From the NCBI GenBank assembly GCA_045546915.1, contig JAZQDU010000004.1, positions 1 to 48,266 on the forward strand: a DNA stretch of 48,266 nucleotides, in the 5' to 3' direction. The position numbers and the translations under genes are program-made. Shown one piece after another: positions 30,478 to 39,322 of this stretch. The stretch's first letter is position 1, and each line of letters opens with the position of its first letter. The notes under the pieces were generated by a model, which ran no database searches, was not told the origin of the DNA, and saw only the letters and a program-made list of their open reading frames with translations. Origin of the DNA: UMGS172 sp045546915. GTDB lineage: Bacteria; Bacillota; Clostridia; Oscillospirales; Acutalibacteraceae.

Positions 30478-31953
30478 ATGAAATATTTATTAGGTATAGA
30501 TTTTGGTGGCGGTGCATCGAAAGCTACTCTTATTGACACAAGCGGAAATATTGTAGCAGAACATTCCGTTGAATATCCTACATTGCATCCGTCAGCAGGA
30601 TTTTGTGAGCAAAATCCTAATGATTGGTATACAGCACTTTGTGAAGATACCAATGAACTTATCAAAAAGAGTGGTATTAATCCTGCTGACATTTTAGCAG
30701 TTTCGGTTGATTCAGCAACACATACCGCTGTTCTTTGCGATAAAAATGCTAAACCTTTGCGTAATGCAATTCATTGGACCGATACAAGAAGTACTAAACA
30801 GGTTGCTGATTTAAAGGAAAACAATGAAGAATATATTTTAGATAAAACATTTTCAAAACCCGGCACTATTTGGACTTTGCCTCAAATTATTTGGGTTAAA
30901 GAAAACGAACCCGAAGTTTTCGAAAAAATCAGTATGATATTCTTTGAAAAAGACTATTTGAGATATCTTTTAACTGATGTTTACTGTACTGATTTTATTG
31001 AAGCACAGGGAAGTATGTTGTTTGACAACAAGACTATGCAATGGGATGAAAAACTTTGTGCATTAGCCGGAATTGATAAGGCGATTATGCCACCTATAGT
31101 TAAACCTACCGATGTTATAGGTAATATTACCGAAAAAGCAGCCCATGACACAGGTCTTAAAGCGGGTACACGAGTTATCTGCGGTACTACCGATACAGTA
31201 CTTGAAGTTTTTGCTTCGGGTGCAGTTAAAAAGGGACAAATGACGGTTAAACTTGCGACCGCAGGTAGAATTTGTGTTATTACAGATAAAGCATACCCAC
31301 ATCCTTACCTTATTAACTACGCTCATATTGTAGATGGTTTATGGTATCCGGGCACTGCTACTAAGGCGGCTGCATCATCTTATCGTTGGTACAGAGATAC
31401 TTTCGGCGGCGAATACAAGGAACTTGATATGGGTGCGGCAGAAGTACCTATGGGTGCAGATGGACTTATTTTCAACCCTTATATCAATGGCGAGCTTACG
31501 CCGTATAATGACCCGATGCTTTGTGGCAGTTTTATCGGTATACGTGCCGAGCACACAAAGGCTCACTTTACAAGAGCAGTTTTAGAGGGCGTAAGTTATT
31601 CGCTGCTTCATAGTATGGAATCTCTTAATGAACTTAAAATTCCCCACGACGATTATGCAACTATAATAGGCGGCGGTGCAAAGGGTAAACTTTGGCGTCA
31701 AATGACGGCTGATATGCTCGGAATTACTCTTAAGACCACCGAAAGCAGTGATTCGTCATTAGGCTCTGCCATGCTTGCCGGTATTGCGGTTGGCGCTTTT
31801 AGAGACGCTGAAGACGCGGTAAACAAGTGTGTTAAAGTTAAGGATGTTGTTACTCCTAATCCTGAAAACACTGCTCGTTATAATGAACTTTTTAAGGTTT
31901 ACAAGTCAGTTCATGATGCGTTGGCACCTATTTATAAGGATAGAATTAAATGA
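30478..31953 (+). CDS. FGGY-family carbohydrate kinase (xylulokinase-like)
   Basis: About 491 aa from the ATG at 30478, with AAAGGTGA upstream; the earlier in-frame ATG lies inside DUF4867. The start YLLGIDFGGGASKATLID is the ATPase phosphate loop. NAIHWTDTRS (about 97-106) is the substrate loop, CGTTDTVLEVFASGAV the hinge, and IIGGGAKGKLWRQMTADMLG the adenosine loop. The probable substrate is a ketopentose or ketose acid such as xylulose or fuculose. The stop overlaps the ETF start by 4 bp. Confidence 0.92.
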   Translation: MKYLLGIDFGGGASKATLIDTSGNIVAEHSVEYPTLHPSAGFCEQNPNDWYTALCEDTNELIKKSGINPADILAVSVDSATHTAVLCDKNAKPLRNAIHWTDTRSTKQVADLKENNEEYILDKTFSKPGTIWTLPQIIWVKENEPEVFEKISMIFFEKDYLRYLLTDVYCTDFIEAQGSMLFDNKTMQWDEKLCALAGIDKAIMPPIVKPTDVIGNITEKAAHDTGLKAGTRVICGTTDTVLEVFASGAVKKGQMTVKLATAGRICVITDKAYPHPYLINYAHIVDGLWYPGTATKAAASSYRWYRDTFGGEYKELDMGAAEVPMGADGLIFNPYINGELTPYNDPMLCGSFIGIRAEHTKAHFTRAVLEGVSYSLLHSMESLNELKIPHDDYATIIGGGAKGKLWRQMTADMLGITLKTTESSDSSLGSAMLAGIAVGAFRDAEDAVNKCVKVKDVVTPNPENTARYNELFKVYKSVHDALAPIYKDRIK

Positions 31954-33332
31954 AGATAGTAGTTTGTGTAAAACAGGTGGCATCAGGGGAGTTAAACCCG
32001 TTTGATGCTTGTGCCTTGGAATGTGCGTTGCGTATTCCCGATGCTGAGATAACCTTGCTCTCTATGGGCAGAAAAAACGTAGAAGATATGCTCAAATCTA
32101 TGACACGATTGGGTAATATCAAGGGCGTTTTGTTGTCGGACATTGCTTTTGCAGGCGCTGATACTTTGGCAACAGGTTATGCTTTAAGTCTTGCAGCTAA
32201 AAAGATAAATCCCGACCTTATTATTTGTGGCAGACAAACAGTTGATGGTGACACTGCTCAAACAGGTTCTGTATTAGCATCTATGATGGGATTCCCGGTT
32301 ATTACAAACGTTTTAAGCATTGATAAACTTGATAATAAAAATATTGCTTGTACTACACGTTTAGGTAAAGAAAAAGCAACCATGCCCGCACTTATTACCG
32401 TCGAGCGTATTAACGAACTAAGACTTCCGAGTATTCGTTCTACTACAAAGGAAGTTATTGTCTGGAACGCTGACGATATTGGAGCAGATAAGTCTAAATG
32501 CGGTCTTAAAGGCTCGCCAACACAGGTTGTTAAGAGTTTTGAAAACGAAAGTGGAAAGCGTAAATGTAAGTTTGTCAGACCTTCTCAACTTGACGGTGTT
32601 ATTAAAGAAGCATTGGAGAAAAAGCCGGAGGCTATTAGTTGTTTATACACTCCAAGAAGGCTAAAGAATGTTTGGATTATAACCGAAAAACCTCGCGAAA
32701 TGGCGGAATGTGTTGCTGAAACGATAACTGTAATTGAGAAAGATACAGCTGAAAATTTAGCAAAACTTATAATTGATAAAAAGCCCAATGTAGTGCTTTG
32801 GCCGAGTGATTTATGGTCAAGAAGAACTGCGCCTATTGTTTCAGCCCTCTTAAAAACAGGACTTTGTGCTGACTGTACAGCATTAGAAACCGATGGTACT
32901 GATTTATTTATGTATCGTCCTGCCTTTAGCGGTAATGTAATTGCAAAAATTGTTTGCAAAACCAAACCTGCTATGGCAACTGTCAGAACTCAAGAAGACG
33001 ACGTTAGTGAGATTATTGTAGCAGCGGGTAAGGGTGTAAGAGAGTGCTACGATAAGGTGACAAAATTTGCAGAAAAATATAATGCCGAACTTGCCGCATC
33101 ACGCGGTCTTGTCGACGTTAACTTTGCGCCGTATGAGCAACAAGTAGGCTTGACAGGTAAAACTGTTGCACCTAAAGTTTATATTGCTTGCGGTATTTCG
33201 GGTGCTGTTCATCATATAGTCGGTATGGAACAGTCGGGAACAGTAATTGCTATTAATCCTGATAAAGATGCGCCAATTTTTGAGTATGCTGATTATGGCA
33301 TTGTTTCAGATTTTCATGATATAAAATTTTAG
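31950..33332 (+). CDS. Fused electron transfer flavoprotein (EtfB-EtfA)
   Basis: A 460-aa single chain. Residues about 1-200 are an EtfB domain (MKIVVCVKQVASGELNPFDACALE, GRQTVDGDTAQTG, RLPSIRSTTKEVIVW, GLKGSPTQVV). Residues about 225-460 are EtfA: domain I remnant (KNVWIITEKP, TGLCADCTALE, RPAFSGN), then the FAD domain (QVGLTGKTV, IACGISGAVHHIVGM, INPDKDAPIFEYADYGIVSDF). Separate subunits together are near 580 aa, so both parts are trimmed. ETF takes electrons from flavin dehydrogenases. With the GlcD-like and Fe-S genes it suggests an LDH/Etf-like complex; whether it bifurcates is unknown. Confidence 0.9.
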   Translation: MKIVVCVKQVASGELNPFDACALECALRIPDAEITLLSMGRKNVEDMLKSMTRLGNIKGVLLSDIAFAGADTLATGYALSLAAKKINPDLIICGRQTVDGDTAQTGSVLASMMGFPVITNVLSIDKLDNKNIACTTRLGKEKATMPALITVERINELRLPSIRSTTKEVIVWNADDIGADKSKCGLKGSPTQVVKSFENESGKRKCKFVRPSQLDGVIKEALEKKPEAISCLYTPRRLKNVWIITEKPREMAECVAETITVIEKDTAENLAKLIIDKKPNVVLWPSDLWSRRTAPIVSALLKTGLCADCTALETDGTDLFMYRPAFSGNVIAKIVCKTKPAMATVRTQEDDVSEIIVAAGKGVRECYDKVTKFAEKYNAELAASRGLVDVNFAPYEQQVGLTGKTVAPKVYIACGISGAVHHIVGMEQSGTVIAINPDKDAPIFEYADYGIVSDFHDIKF

Positions 33333-33333
33333 C

Positions 33334-33369
33334 AATAAAACGATTGTGTTTTTGCACAATCGTTTTATT
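33334..33369 (+). terminator. Terminator of the sugar-acid operon
   Basis: AATAAAACGATTGTG (33334-33348) pairs exactly with CACAATCGTTTTATT (33355-33369) around a six-base loop. Confidence 0.9.
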
Positions 33370-33408
33370 ATTTTGTTATATATAACCACCAAATTTTAAG
33401 TTTTTTCA

Positions 33409-33437
33409 TTGACTAAAAAGTTGATGTTTGGTAAAAT
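33409..33437 (+). promoter_or_regulatory. Promoter of the yicC-to-spoVM cluster
   Basis: TTGACT at 33409-33414, a 17-bp spacer, and TAAAAT at 33432-33437, then an AGAGGTG site before yicC. Confidence 0.75.
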
Positions 33438-33471
33438 TATATGAAAAATTGAACACAAGAGGTGTTATAAA

Positions 33472-34347
33472 ATGGTTCGAAGTATGACGGGTTACGGACG
33501 CGGAGAATCGGTCGGAACCGAGATGACTGTTACTGTAGAAATGAAGTCGGTTAACCACCGCTTTTTCGAGTGTTCGGTCAAATGTCCTCGTCAGTTTTCT
33601 TTTTTAGAGGATAAATTAAAAGGATACATACAATCAAGAATTACCAGAGGTAAAATTGATGTTTTTGTTAGTTTTGTTTCGGCTGGCAGTGGTGATACAC
33701 TTGAGATTAACGAGAAATATGCCGCTGAGTGTATTGCAAATTTAAAGTCATTTGCCAAAAGAAATAAAATTAAGAATGATGTATCCGTATCTAATATCTT
33801 AAGAATTGATGGAGTAATGACGGTTTCGCATAAAAAAATCAACGAAGAAGAAACCGAAAAGTTGGTTTTGTCTGCTGCGGAATGTGCTTGTGATGCTTTT
33901 ATAGTTACTCGTGAGACAGAAGGTGCAAGATTAAAAACTGATATTTCAGAAAAGGTTAATTATCTTTTGTCGCTTGTCCAACAGGTGGAAGAATTATCGC
34001 CCGTAACGGTTAAAGAGTACCGTGAACGCCTTGAGCAAAAGGTTAGAGAACTCTTGGGCTCTGCAAATGTTGACGAGCAACGTTTGTTAACAGAAACAGC
34101 AGTTTTTGCTGATAAGGTTGCAGTTGACGAAGAAACTGTACGACTTCGCACTCATATTTCGCATTTGTTAGAGTTGTTAGACCAAGGCGGGGCTATTGGT
34201 AAGAAACTTGATTTTATTGTTCAGGAAATGAATCGTGAAGCAAATACAACCGGTTCTAAATGTCAGAATGCCGATATTACTAAAATTGTAGTTGATATGA
34301 AATCTGAAATTGAAAAAATCCGCGAGCAGATACAAAATATTGAATAA
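33472..34347 (+). CDS. yicC: YicC-family endoribonuclease
   Basis: A 291-aa protein. The N-terminus MVRSMTGYGRGE and KSVNHRFFECSVKCPRQF are the YicC signature. The C-terminal DUF1732 part holds ISHLLELLDQGGAIGKKLDFIVQEMNREANTTGSKC and EIEKIREQIQNIE. Members are metal-dependent RNases, or stress-associated. It heads the conserved core cluster as in Bacillus (yloC). Confidence 0.94.
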   Translation: MVRSMTGYGRGESVGTEMTVTVEMKSVNHRFFECSVKCPRQFSFLEDKLKGYIQSRITRGKIDVFVSFVSAGSGDTLEINEKYAAECIANLKSFAKRNKIKNDVSVSNILRIDGVMTVSHKKINEEETEKLVLSAAECACDAFIVTRETEGARLKTDISEKVNYLLSLVQQVEELSPVTVKEYRERLEQKVRELLGSANVDEQRLLTETAVFADKVAVDEETVRLRTHISHLLELLDQGGAIGKKLDFIVQEMNREANTTGSKCQNADITKIVVDMKSEIEKIREQIQNIE

Positions 34348-34361
34348 GTCGGAGGGGTTTT

Positions 34362-34634
34362 ATGAAACTTATAAACATCGGTTTTGGTAATATGGTATCA
34401 GCCTCAAGACTTGTTGCTATTGTTAGTCCTGAGTCGGCTCCGATTAAACGAATTATTCAAGAGGCTAAAGAAAAAGGCACATTGATTGATGCAACTCACG
34501 GCAGAAGAACAAGGGCTGTTATTATTACCGACAGCGACCTTATTATTTTAACATATCTGCAGTCAGAAACAGTTGCCGCAAGACTGAATGAACAGGATGA
34601 TACAAATGAGGAGGATTTAGATGATGAGCAATAA
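34362..34634 (+). CDS. remA: Extracellular matrix regulator RemA
   Basis: A 90-aa DUF370/RemA protein: MKLINIGFGNMVSASRLVAIVSPESAPIKR and IDATHGRRTRAVIITDSD (in part) are the family core. In Bacillus RemA is an oligomeric DNA-binding activator of matrix and osmoprotection genes, and is encoded between yicC and gmk, as here. An acidic tail (EQDDTNEEDLDDEQ) follows the core. It overlaps gmk by 14 bp. Confidence 0.94.
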   Translation: MKLINIGFGNMVSASRLVAIVSPESAPIKRIIQEAKEKGTLIDATHGRRTRAVIITDSDLIILTYLQSETVAARLNEQDDTNEEDLDDEQ

Positions 34635-35229
34635 GGGTAGTTTAATTATTATTTCAGGTCCTTCAGGTTCGGGTAAAGATACAGTTTTAAAAGAAGTTTT
34701 CAAAAAAATGCCTGAACTTAAATTTTCTATTTCCTCAATAACAAGAGAAATGCGTGCAGGTGAGGTTCAAGGAGAAAAATATAACTTTATTTCACGTGAG
34801 TCGTTTGAGGAAATGATAAATAATGATATGTTGCTTGAGTATAACGTCTATTGTAATAATTACTACGGTACTCCGGCAAAACCTGTAAATGAAGCTATTC
34901 AAAACGGTGACGATATTATTCTTGAGGTTGATGTAAACGGTGCAGCAAACGTCAGAAAAAAATGTCCCGATAATTTTAGTATTTTTATAGCACCTCCGTC
35001 ATTTAAGGTTTTAGAATCTCGTCTTAAAAAAAGAGGAACGGATTCAGAGGAAGTTATAGCCGAAAGGATGTCTGAGGCAGTAAATGAAACTAAAAGAGCA
35101 AACGAATATGATTACATCGTTGTTAATGATGATTTAGATACGGTTGTAGACGATGTTTGCGATATTATAAGAGCCGAGCGACACAAATCGGCAAGATGTG
35201 AAAAATTAATTAATAATTTATTATTTTAA
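34621..35229 (+). CDS. gmk: Guanylate kinase
   Basis: A 202-aa nucleotide kinase. The P-loop SGPSGSGKDT (about 11-20) has Asp where Gmk usually has Ser/Thr after the Lys. SITREMRAGEVQGEKYNFIS is the GMP site, and LEYNVYCNNYYGTP is near 73. It phosphorylates GMP to GDP. A GAGGAGG site lies inside the end of remA; the start may be 34621 or 34624. Confidence 0.95.
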   Translation: MMSNKGSLIIISGPSGSGKDTVLKEVFKKMPELKFSISSITREMRAGEVQGEKYNFISRESFEEMINNDMLLEYNVYCNNYYGTPAKPVNEAIQNGDDIILEVDVNGAANVRKKCPDNFSIFIAPPSFKVLESRLKKRGTDSEEVIAERMSEAVNETKRANEYDYIVVNDDLDTVVDDVCDIIRAERHKSARCEKLINNLLF

Positions 35230-35242
35230 GGAGAAATACATT

Positions 35243-35458
35243 ATGCTTAATCCTGCAATTGGAAAACTTATCAAAAATTCAGAGAGTCGTTACAAACTCG
35301 TAATAGACATTGCCAAAGAGGCACGTGATATCGCTAAAGAGGCAAACGATAATGGTGAAATCATTATCGAAAAACCCGTTACACTTGCGATGAACAAGTT
35401 GGCAGCTGAATTAGACCAAGAGACCGCCGTAAATACTCAGATAAATAGCGAAGAATAA
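35243..35458 (+). CDS. rpoZ: RNA polymerase omega subunit
   Basis: A 71-aa protein with MLNPAIGKLIKNSESRYKLVIDIAKEARDIA and KPVTLAMNKLAAE, the RpoZ core. It promotes assembly of RNA polymerase. It lies between gmk and priA, as in other Firmicutes, but coaBC, which follows rpoZ in Bacillus, is absent here. Confidence 0.93.
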   Translation: MLNPAIGKLIKNSESRYKLVIDIAKEARDIAKEANDNGEIIIEKPVTLAMNKLAAELDQETAVNTQINSEE

Positions 35459-35477
35459 TTTACTGAAGGAGTGAAAG

Positions 35478-37937
35478 TTGGTGGGTAACCCGATAGTTGT
35501 CAGCGTAGCAGTCGAGCAGTCGGTTTATCAGACCGACCGTCCTTACAGTTACATAGTACCCGAATTTTTAGAGCAAAAGGCAAAACCCGGTTGCCGAGTG
35601 CTGGTACCTTTTGGTAACGGTAATTCGCGCAAAACAGGTATAATACTTGATTACTATAACGGTGAAATGCCAAAACGTATGAAGTATGTAATATCGGTTT
35701 TAGATGATAAGCCGGTACTGTCTTCGTCAATGCTTGAATTGGCAGCGTTTATAAAAGAACAAACTTTTTGTACTTGGTACAATGCTGTCAGAGTTTTATT
35801 GCCTCCGGGTATAAATTTTAAGGTTAAATCAACCTATACCTTAACTGAATCGGCTGATGTTTTATATGATTCATTGCCTTCAGAGCAACAAAAGGTTGTA
35901 GACTTTTTGCGTTCATTAAATGCACCTGCAACTAAAGAAAATATACTTAATGCATTATCTTTTTCTAAAGATAACAATATTCTTGAAAAATTGGTATCTA
36001 AGGGTGCTTTGCAAAAGCAAGGTGATGCAGTAAGAGGTGTTAAAGATGCATCGCAAAAAATGGTTAGAATAACCGAACTTGCCAACAATTTTGAAGGCAT
36101 AAAATTAACACCTAAGCAGAGTAGGGCTTTATCAACTATTTTAGAACTCGGGTGTTGTTCGGTAAAGGAATTTTGCTATTTTACTTCTCTTTCGGTAGTT
36201 GTGTTAAATTCGCTTGCTAAAAAAGGGTTAGTCGAAATCTTTGAGCAAGAGTATTACCGTAATCCATACGCCAATAGTACAGCAATAAACCGTGATGAAA
36301 TAAATTTAACCGAATCTCAAAAGGTTGCCTATAACAAATTAAAAAATTCCTATTTGTCCGACAAAGGTGAAACTTCGTTGCTTTATGGGGTTACCGGTTC
36401 GGGTAAAACTCAGGTTTTTTTAAAACTTTGTGAAGAGGTAGCAAATAAAGGCAGAGGCGTTATTGTTATGGTGCCTGAAATTGCTCTTACTCCTCAAACT
36501 TTGGGTATATTTCATAAACGATTCGGCAACAAGGTTGCGGTATTTCACAGTGCCATGTCACAAGGACAAAGGCTTGATGAATGGAAACGCATAAAAAGAG
36601 GGGATGCAACCGTTGCCGTGGGCACACGCTCTGCTGTTTTTGCTCCGTTTGATGACGTTGGACTTATAATTATGGACGAGGAACACGAACATACGTATAA
36701 GTCCGAAATGTCGCCTCATTTTCATGCACGAGATATTGCCAAATTCCGTATTGCTAAAAGTAAAGGCTTGCTGATTTTATCTTCAGCTACTCCATCTGTT
36801 GAAAGTTATTCGCTGGCTAATTTGGGTAAGTACAATTTAGTGAAACTTGATAAACGCTATGGTACTGCTAAGTTGCCCAAAGTTGAAGTTGTTGATATGC
36901 GAAAAGAACTTCAAAATGGAAATAACTCTATTATAAGTAATGCCTTGTATGAGCGAGTGTTAGAGGCAATTAGAGATAAAAAACAGGTAATTTTACTGTT
37001 AAACCGTAGGGGATTTAACACTTATATTTCTTGTCCTTCATGCGGTAATGTTATAAGTTGTGAAAATTGCAGTATTTCAATGACGTATCATTCTGCAAAT
37101 AACCGTCTTATGTGTCATTATTGCGGAAAATCGTTGCCTTATGCCGATAAATGTCCTGTATGCGGTTTTGAGAGTATGAAGTATACCGGAATCGGCACAC
37201 AACGAGCCGAAGCAGAGTTGTCTGCACTTTTTCCTGAGGCTAAAATTCTTCGTATGGATGCCGACAGCACCATGACTAGAAACGATTATGAAAAGCATTT
37301 AAAAAGTTTTGCAGATGGCGAGTATGATATTTTGCTTGGTACTCAAATGGTTGCAAAGGGACTCGATTTTCCAAAGGTTACGGTTGTTGGTGTTTTAAAT
37401 GCGGATAGTTCTTTACATTCAAACGATTTTCGAAGTTATGAGCGTACTTTTTCGTTGCTGACACAGGTTGTGGGTCGTTCAGGCAGGGGAGATTATTGCG
37501 GTACTGCAGTTATTCAAACCAATGACCCCGACAATAAAATCATATCATTGTCGGCTTCTCAAGATTATGAAACTTTTTACGAATCGGAAATTCTAACTCG
37601 AAAACTAATGACTTATCCGCCTTATTGTGATATTGCAACGATTTGTTTTTCGTGTGAAGACCGTTCGTTTACCGAAAGAGCCGCTAATGAGTTTTTAAAA
37701 TTAATTAAAATTGCATTAACCGAGGAATTTAAAGATGTTAAAACCATCGTTTTAGGTCCAACATCTTCTGCGGTTATCAAAATGAATAATAAATATAGAT
37801 TTAAGTTAATAATCAAGTACCGTAATTCTAAAGAATTTAGAGACTTTATTAATAAGGTATTTGACGAGTTTATGGGTACAAACTTTGCAAAGCGTGTCAA
37901 CGCTTACATTGATGTAAATCCCGACAGTATTATTTGA
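35478..37937 (+). CDS. priA: Primosomal protein N' (replication restart helicase)
   Basis: An 819-aa protein. Order: N-terminal 3'DNA-binding domain (about 1-105), winged helix, helicase Walker A GVTGSGKT (about 305), Walker B MDEEHEHTYK, then zinc-binding CPSCGNVISCENC, CHYCG and CPVCG (about 516-556), helicase motifs GTQMVAKGLDFP and QVVGRSGR, and a C-terminal domain. It restarts stalled replication forks. The start is TTG 35478 or GTG 35481, after AAGGAGTGA. Confidence 0.96.
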   Translation: MVGNPIVVSVAVEQSVYQTDRPYSYIVPEFLEQKAKPGCRVLVPFGNGNSRKTGIILDYYNGEMPKRMKYVISVLDDKPVLSSSMLELAAFIKEQTFCTWYNAVRVLLPPGINFKVKSTYTLTESADVLYDSLPSEQQKVVDFLRSLNAPATKENILNALSFSKDNNILEKLVSKGALQKQGDAVRGVKDASQKMVRITELANNFEGIKLTPKQSRALSTILELGCCSVKEFCYFTSLSVVVLNSLAKKGLVEIFEQEYYRNPYANSTAINRDEINLTESQKVAYNKLKNSYLSDKGETSLLYGVTGSGKTQVFLKLCEEVANKGRGVIVMVPEIALTPQTLGIFHKRFGNKVAVFHSAMSQGQRLDEWKRIKRGDATVAVGTRSAVFAPFDDVGLIIMDEEHEHTYKSEMSPHFHARDIAKFRIAKSKGLLILSSATPSVESYSLANLGKYNLVKLDKRYGTAKLPKVEVVDMRKELQNGNNSIISNALYERVLEAIRDKKQVILLLNRRGFNTYISCPSCGNVISCENCSISMTYHSANNRLMCHYCGKSLPYADKCPVCGFESMKYTGIGTQRAEAELSALFPEAKILRMDADSTMTRNDYEKHLKSFADGEYDILLGTQMVAKGLDFPKVTVVGVLNADSSLHSNDFRSYERTFSLLTQVVGRSGRGDYCGTAVIQTNDPDNKIISLSASQDYETFYESEILTRKLMTYPPYCDIATICFSCEDRSFTERAANEFLKLIKIALTEEFKDVKTIVLGPTSSAVIKMNNKYRFKLIIKYRNSKEFRDFINKVFDEFMGTNFAKRVNAYIDVNPDSII

Positions 37938-37949
37938 AAGGTAAATATT

Positions 37950-38393
37950 ATGGCACTTAGAAATATTGTTAAAAATGGTGACCCCACACTTAGAAAAGTC
38001 TCGCGAAGCGTAATTAATTTTGATGAAAAATTGAGCACTTTGCTTGACGATATGGCCGATACAATGTATGAGGCTGACGGTTGTGGACTTGCTGCGCCTC
38101 AGATTGGCATTTTACGCAGAATATGCGTTGTCGATGTCGGAGAGGGTATTATTGAATTGGTTAACCCTGTGATAATCGAAGAAAGCGGTGAGCAAAAAGA
38201 GGGTGAAGGTTGCCTCTCTTGTCCGGGAGAATATGGTACAACTCGCAGACCCATGAGGGTTACTGTTAAGGCTCAGGACCGTAAAGGCAATACTTTTACC
38301 GTTAGCGGTGAGGGTTTGCTTGCACGTGCTTTTTGCCACGAAATTGACCATTTAAACGGTATATTATTTCTTGACAAGGTTATTAAGGAGTAA
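37950..38393 (+). CDS. def: Peptide deformylase
   Basis: A 147-aa metalloenzyme with all three motifs: GCGLAAPQIG (about 44-53), EGCLS with metal Cys 88, and HEIDH (130-134). It removes the formyl group from nascent proteins. It is 12 bp after priA and 2 bp before fmt; def-fmt pairing is standard. Confidence 0.97.
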   Translation: MALRNIVKNGDPTLRKVSRSVINFDEKLSTLLDDMADTMYEADGCGLAAPQIGILRRICVVDVGEGIIELVNPVIIEESGEQKEGEGCLSCPGEYGTTRRPMRVTVKAQDRKGNTFTVSGEGLLARAFCHEIDHLNGILFLDKVIKE

Positions 38394-38395
38394 AA

Positions 38396-39322
38396 ATGAG
38401 AATTGTTTTTATGGGAACTCCCGATTTTTCGGTAAGTTCATTAAAAGCGCTTTATGATAACGGGTATCAAATTGTAGGTGTTTTTACACAACCCGACAAA
38501 CCTCAAGGCAGGAAAATGATGTTAACACCGCCACCCGTTAAAGTGTTTGCTGAAAGTGTTAATTTACCGGTTTTTCAGCCCAAATCGGTTAAAACTGACG
38601 AATCGTTGGAACTTTTAAAGCAATTGAATCCTGATTTAATTGCAGTTGTAGCTTATGGTAAAATACTGCCCAAAGCGGTTCTTGATTTACCAAAATACGG
38701 CTGTGTTAACGTTCATGCATCGCTTTTGCCGAGGCACAGAGGTGCGTCGCCGATTCAGTGGGCAATTTACTCGGGTGACAAGGTTACAGGTGTTTGTACT
38801 CAACATATGGATGAGGGCATTGACACCGGCAATATAATGATGTCTGCTTCGACCGAAATTACAGATAACGATAATTTTCAAACACTGCACGACCGTTTAG
38901 CCCAAATGGGTGCAAATTTGCTTGTCAAAACGGTTGAAGACATTAAAAACGGTACTATAACCGAAACTCCACAATCCGAAGCCGGAGCCTGTTATGCTCC
39001 AATTATCACTAAGGATATGGGTAAAATTGATTTTAATCGCACAGCCGCTGAAATTGACTTCCAAATTCGAGCTTTTACCCCTTGGCCATCAGCCTATTTT
39101 TATATTGAAGGTGTGCGCGTTAAGGTAATTAATGCTATTTTAGACGGTAATACCGATTCAAAAGTTGGTACTGTTATTTGCAATAAAGAGAAACTTTCTG
39201 TTGCTTGCGGTGGCGGTTCTGTTATCAGTTTTACAAAAATTCAGCCTGAGGGTAAAGGTGCGATGGATGTTAAGGCTTATCTTAACGGTAAACCGATAGA
39301 ATTGGGAGTTGAATTGTGCTGA
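38396..39322 (+). CDS. fmt: Methionyl-tRNA formyltransferase
   Basis: A 308-aa protein. MRIVFMGTPDFSVSSLKAL, the catalytic region NVHASLLPRHRGASPIQWAI (Asn, His, about 107-126) and ITKDMGKIDF mark the formyltransferase, with an OB-fold C-terminal domain. It formylates initiator Met-tRNA. It overlaps rsmB by 7 bp. Confidence 0.96.
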   Translation: MRIVFMGTPDFSVSSLKALYDNGYQIVGVFTQPDKPQGRKMMLTPPPVKVFAESVNLPVFQPKSVKTDESLELLKQLNPDLIAVVAYGKILPKAVLDLPKYGCVNVHASLLPRHRGASPIQWAIYSGDKVTGVCTQHMDEGIDTGNIMMSASTEITDNDNFQTLHDRLAQMGANLLVKTVEDIKNGTITETPQSEAGACYAPIITKDMGKIDFNRTAAEIDFQIRAFTPWPSAYFYIEGVRVKVINAILDGNTDSKVGTVICNKEKLSVACGGGSVISFTKIQPEGKGAMDVKAYLNGKPIELGVELC

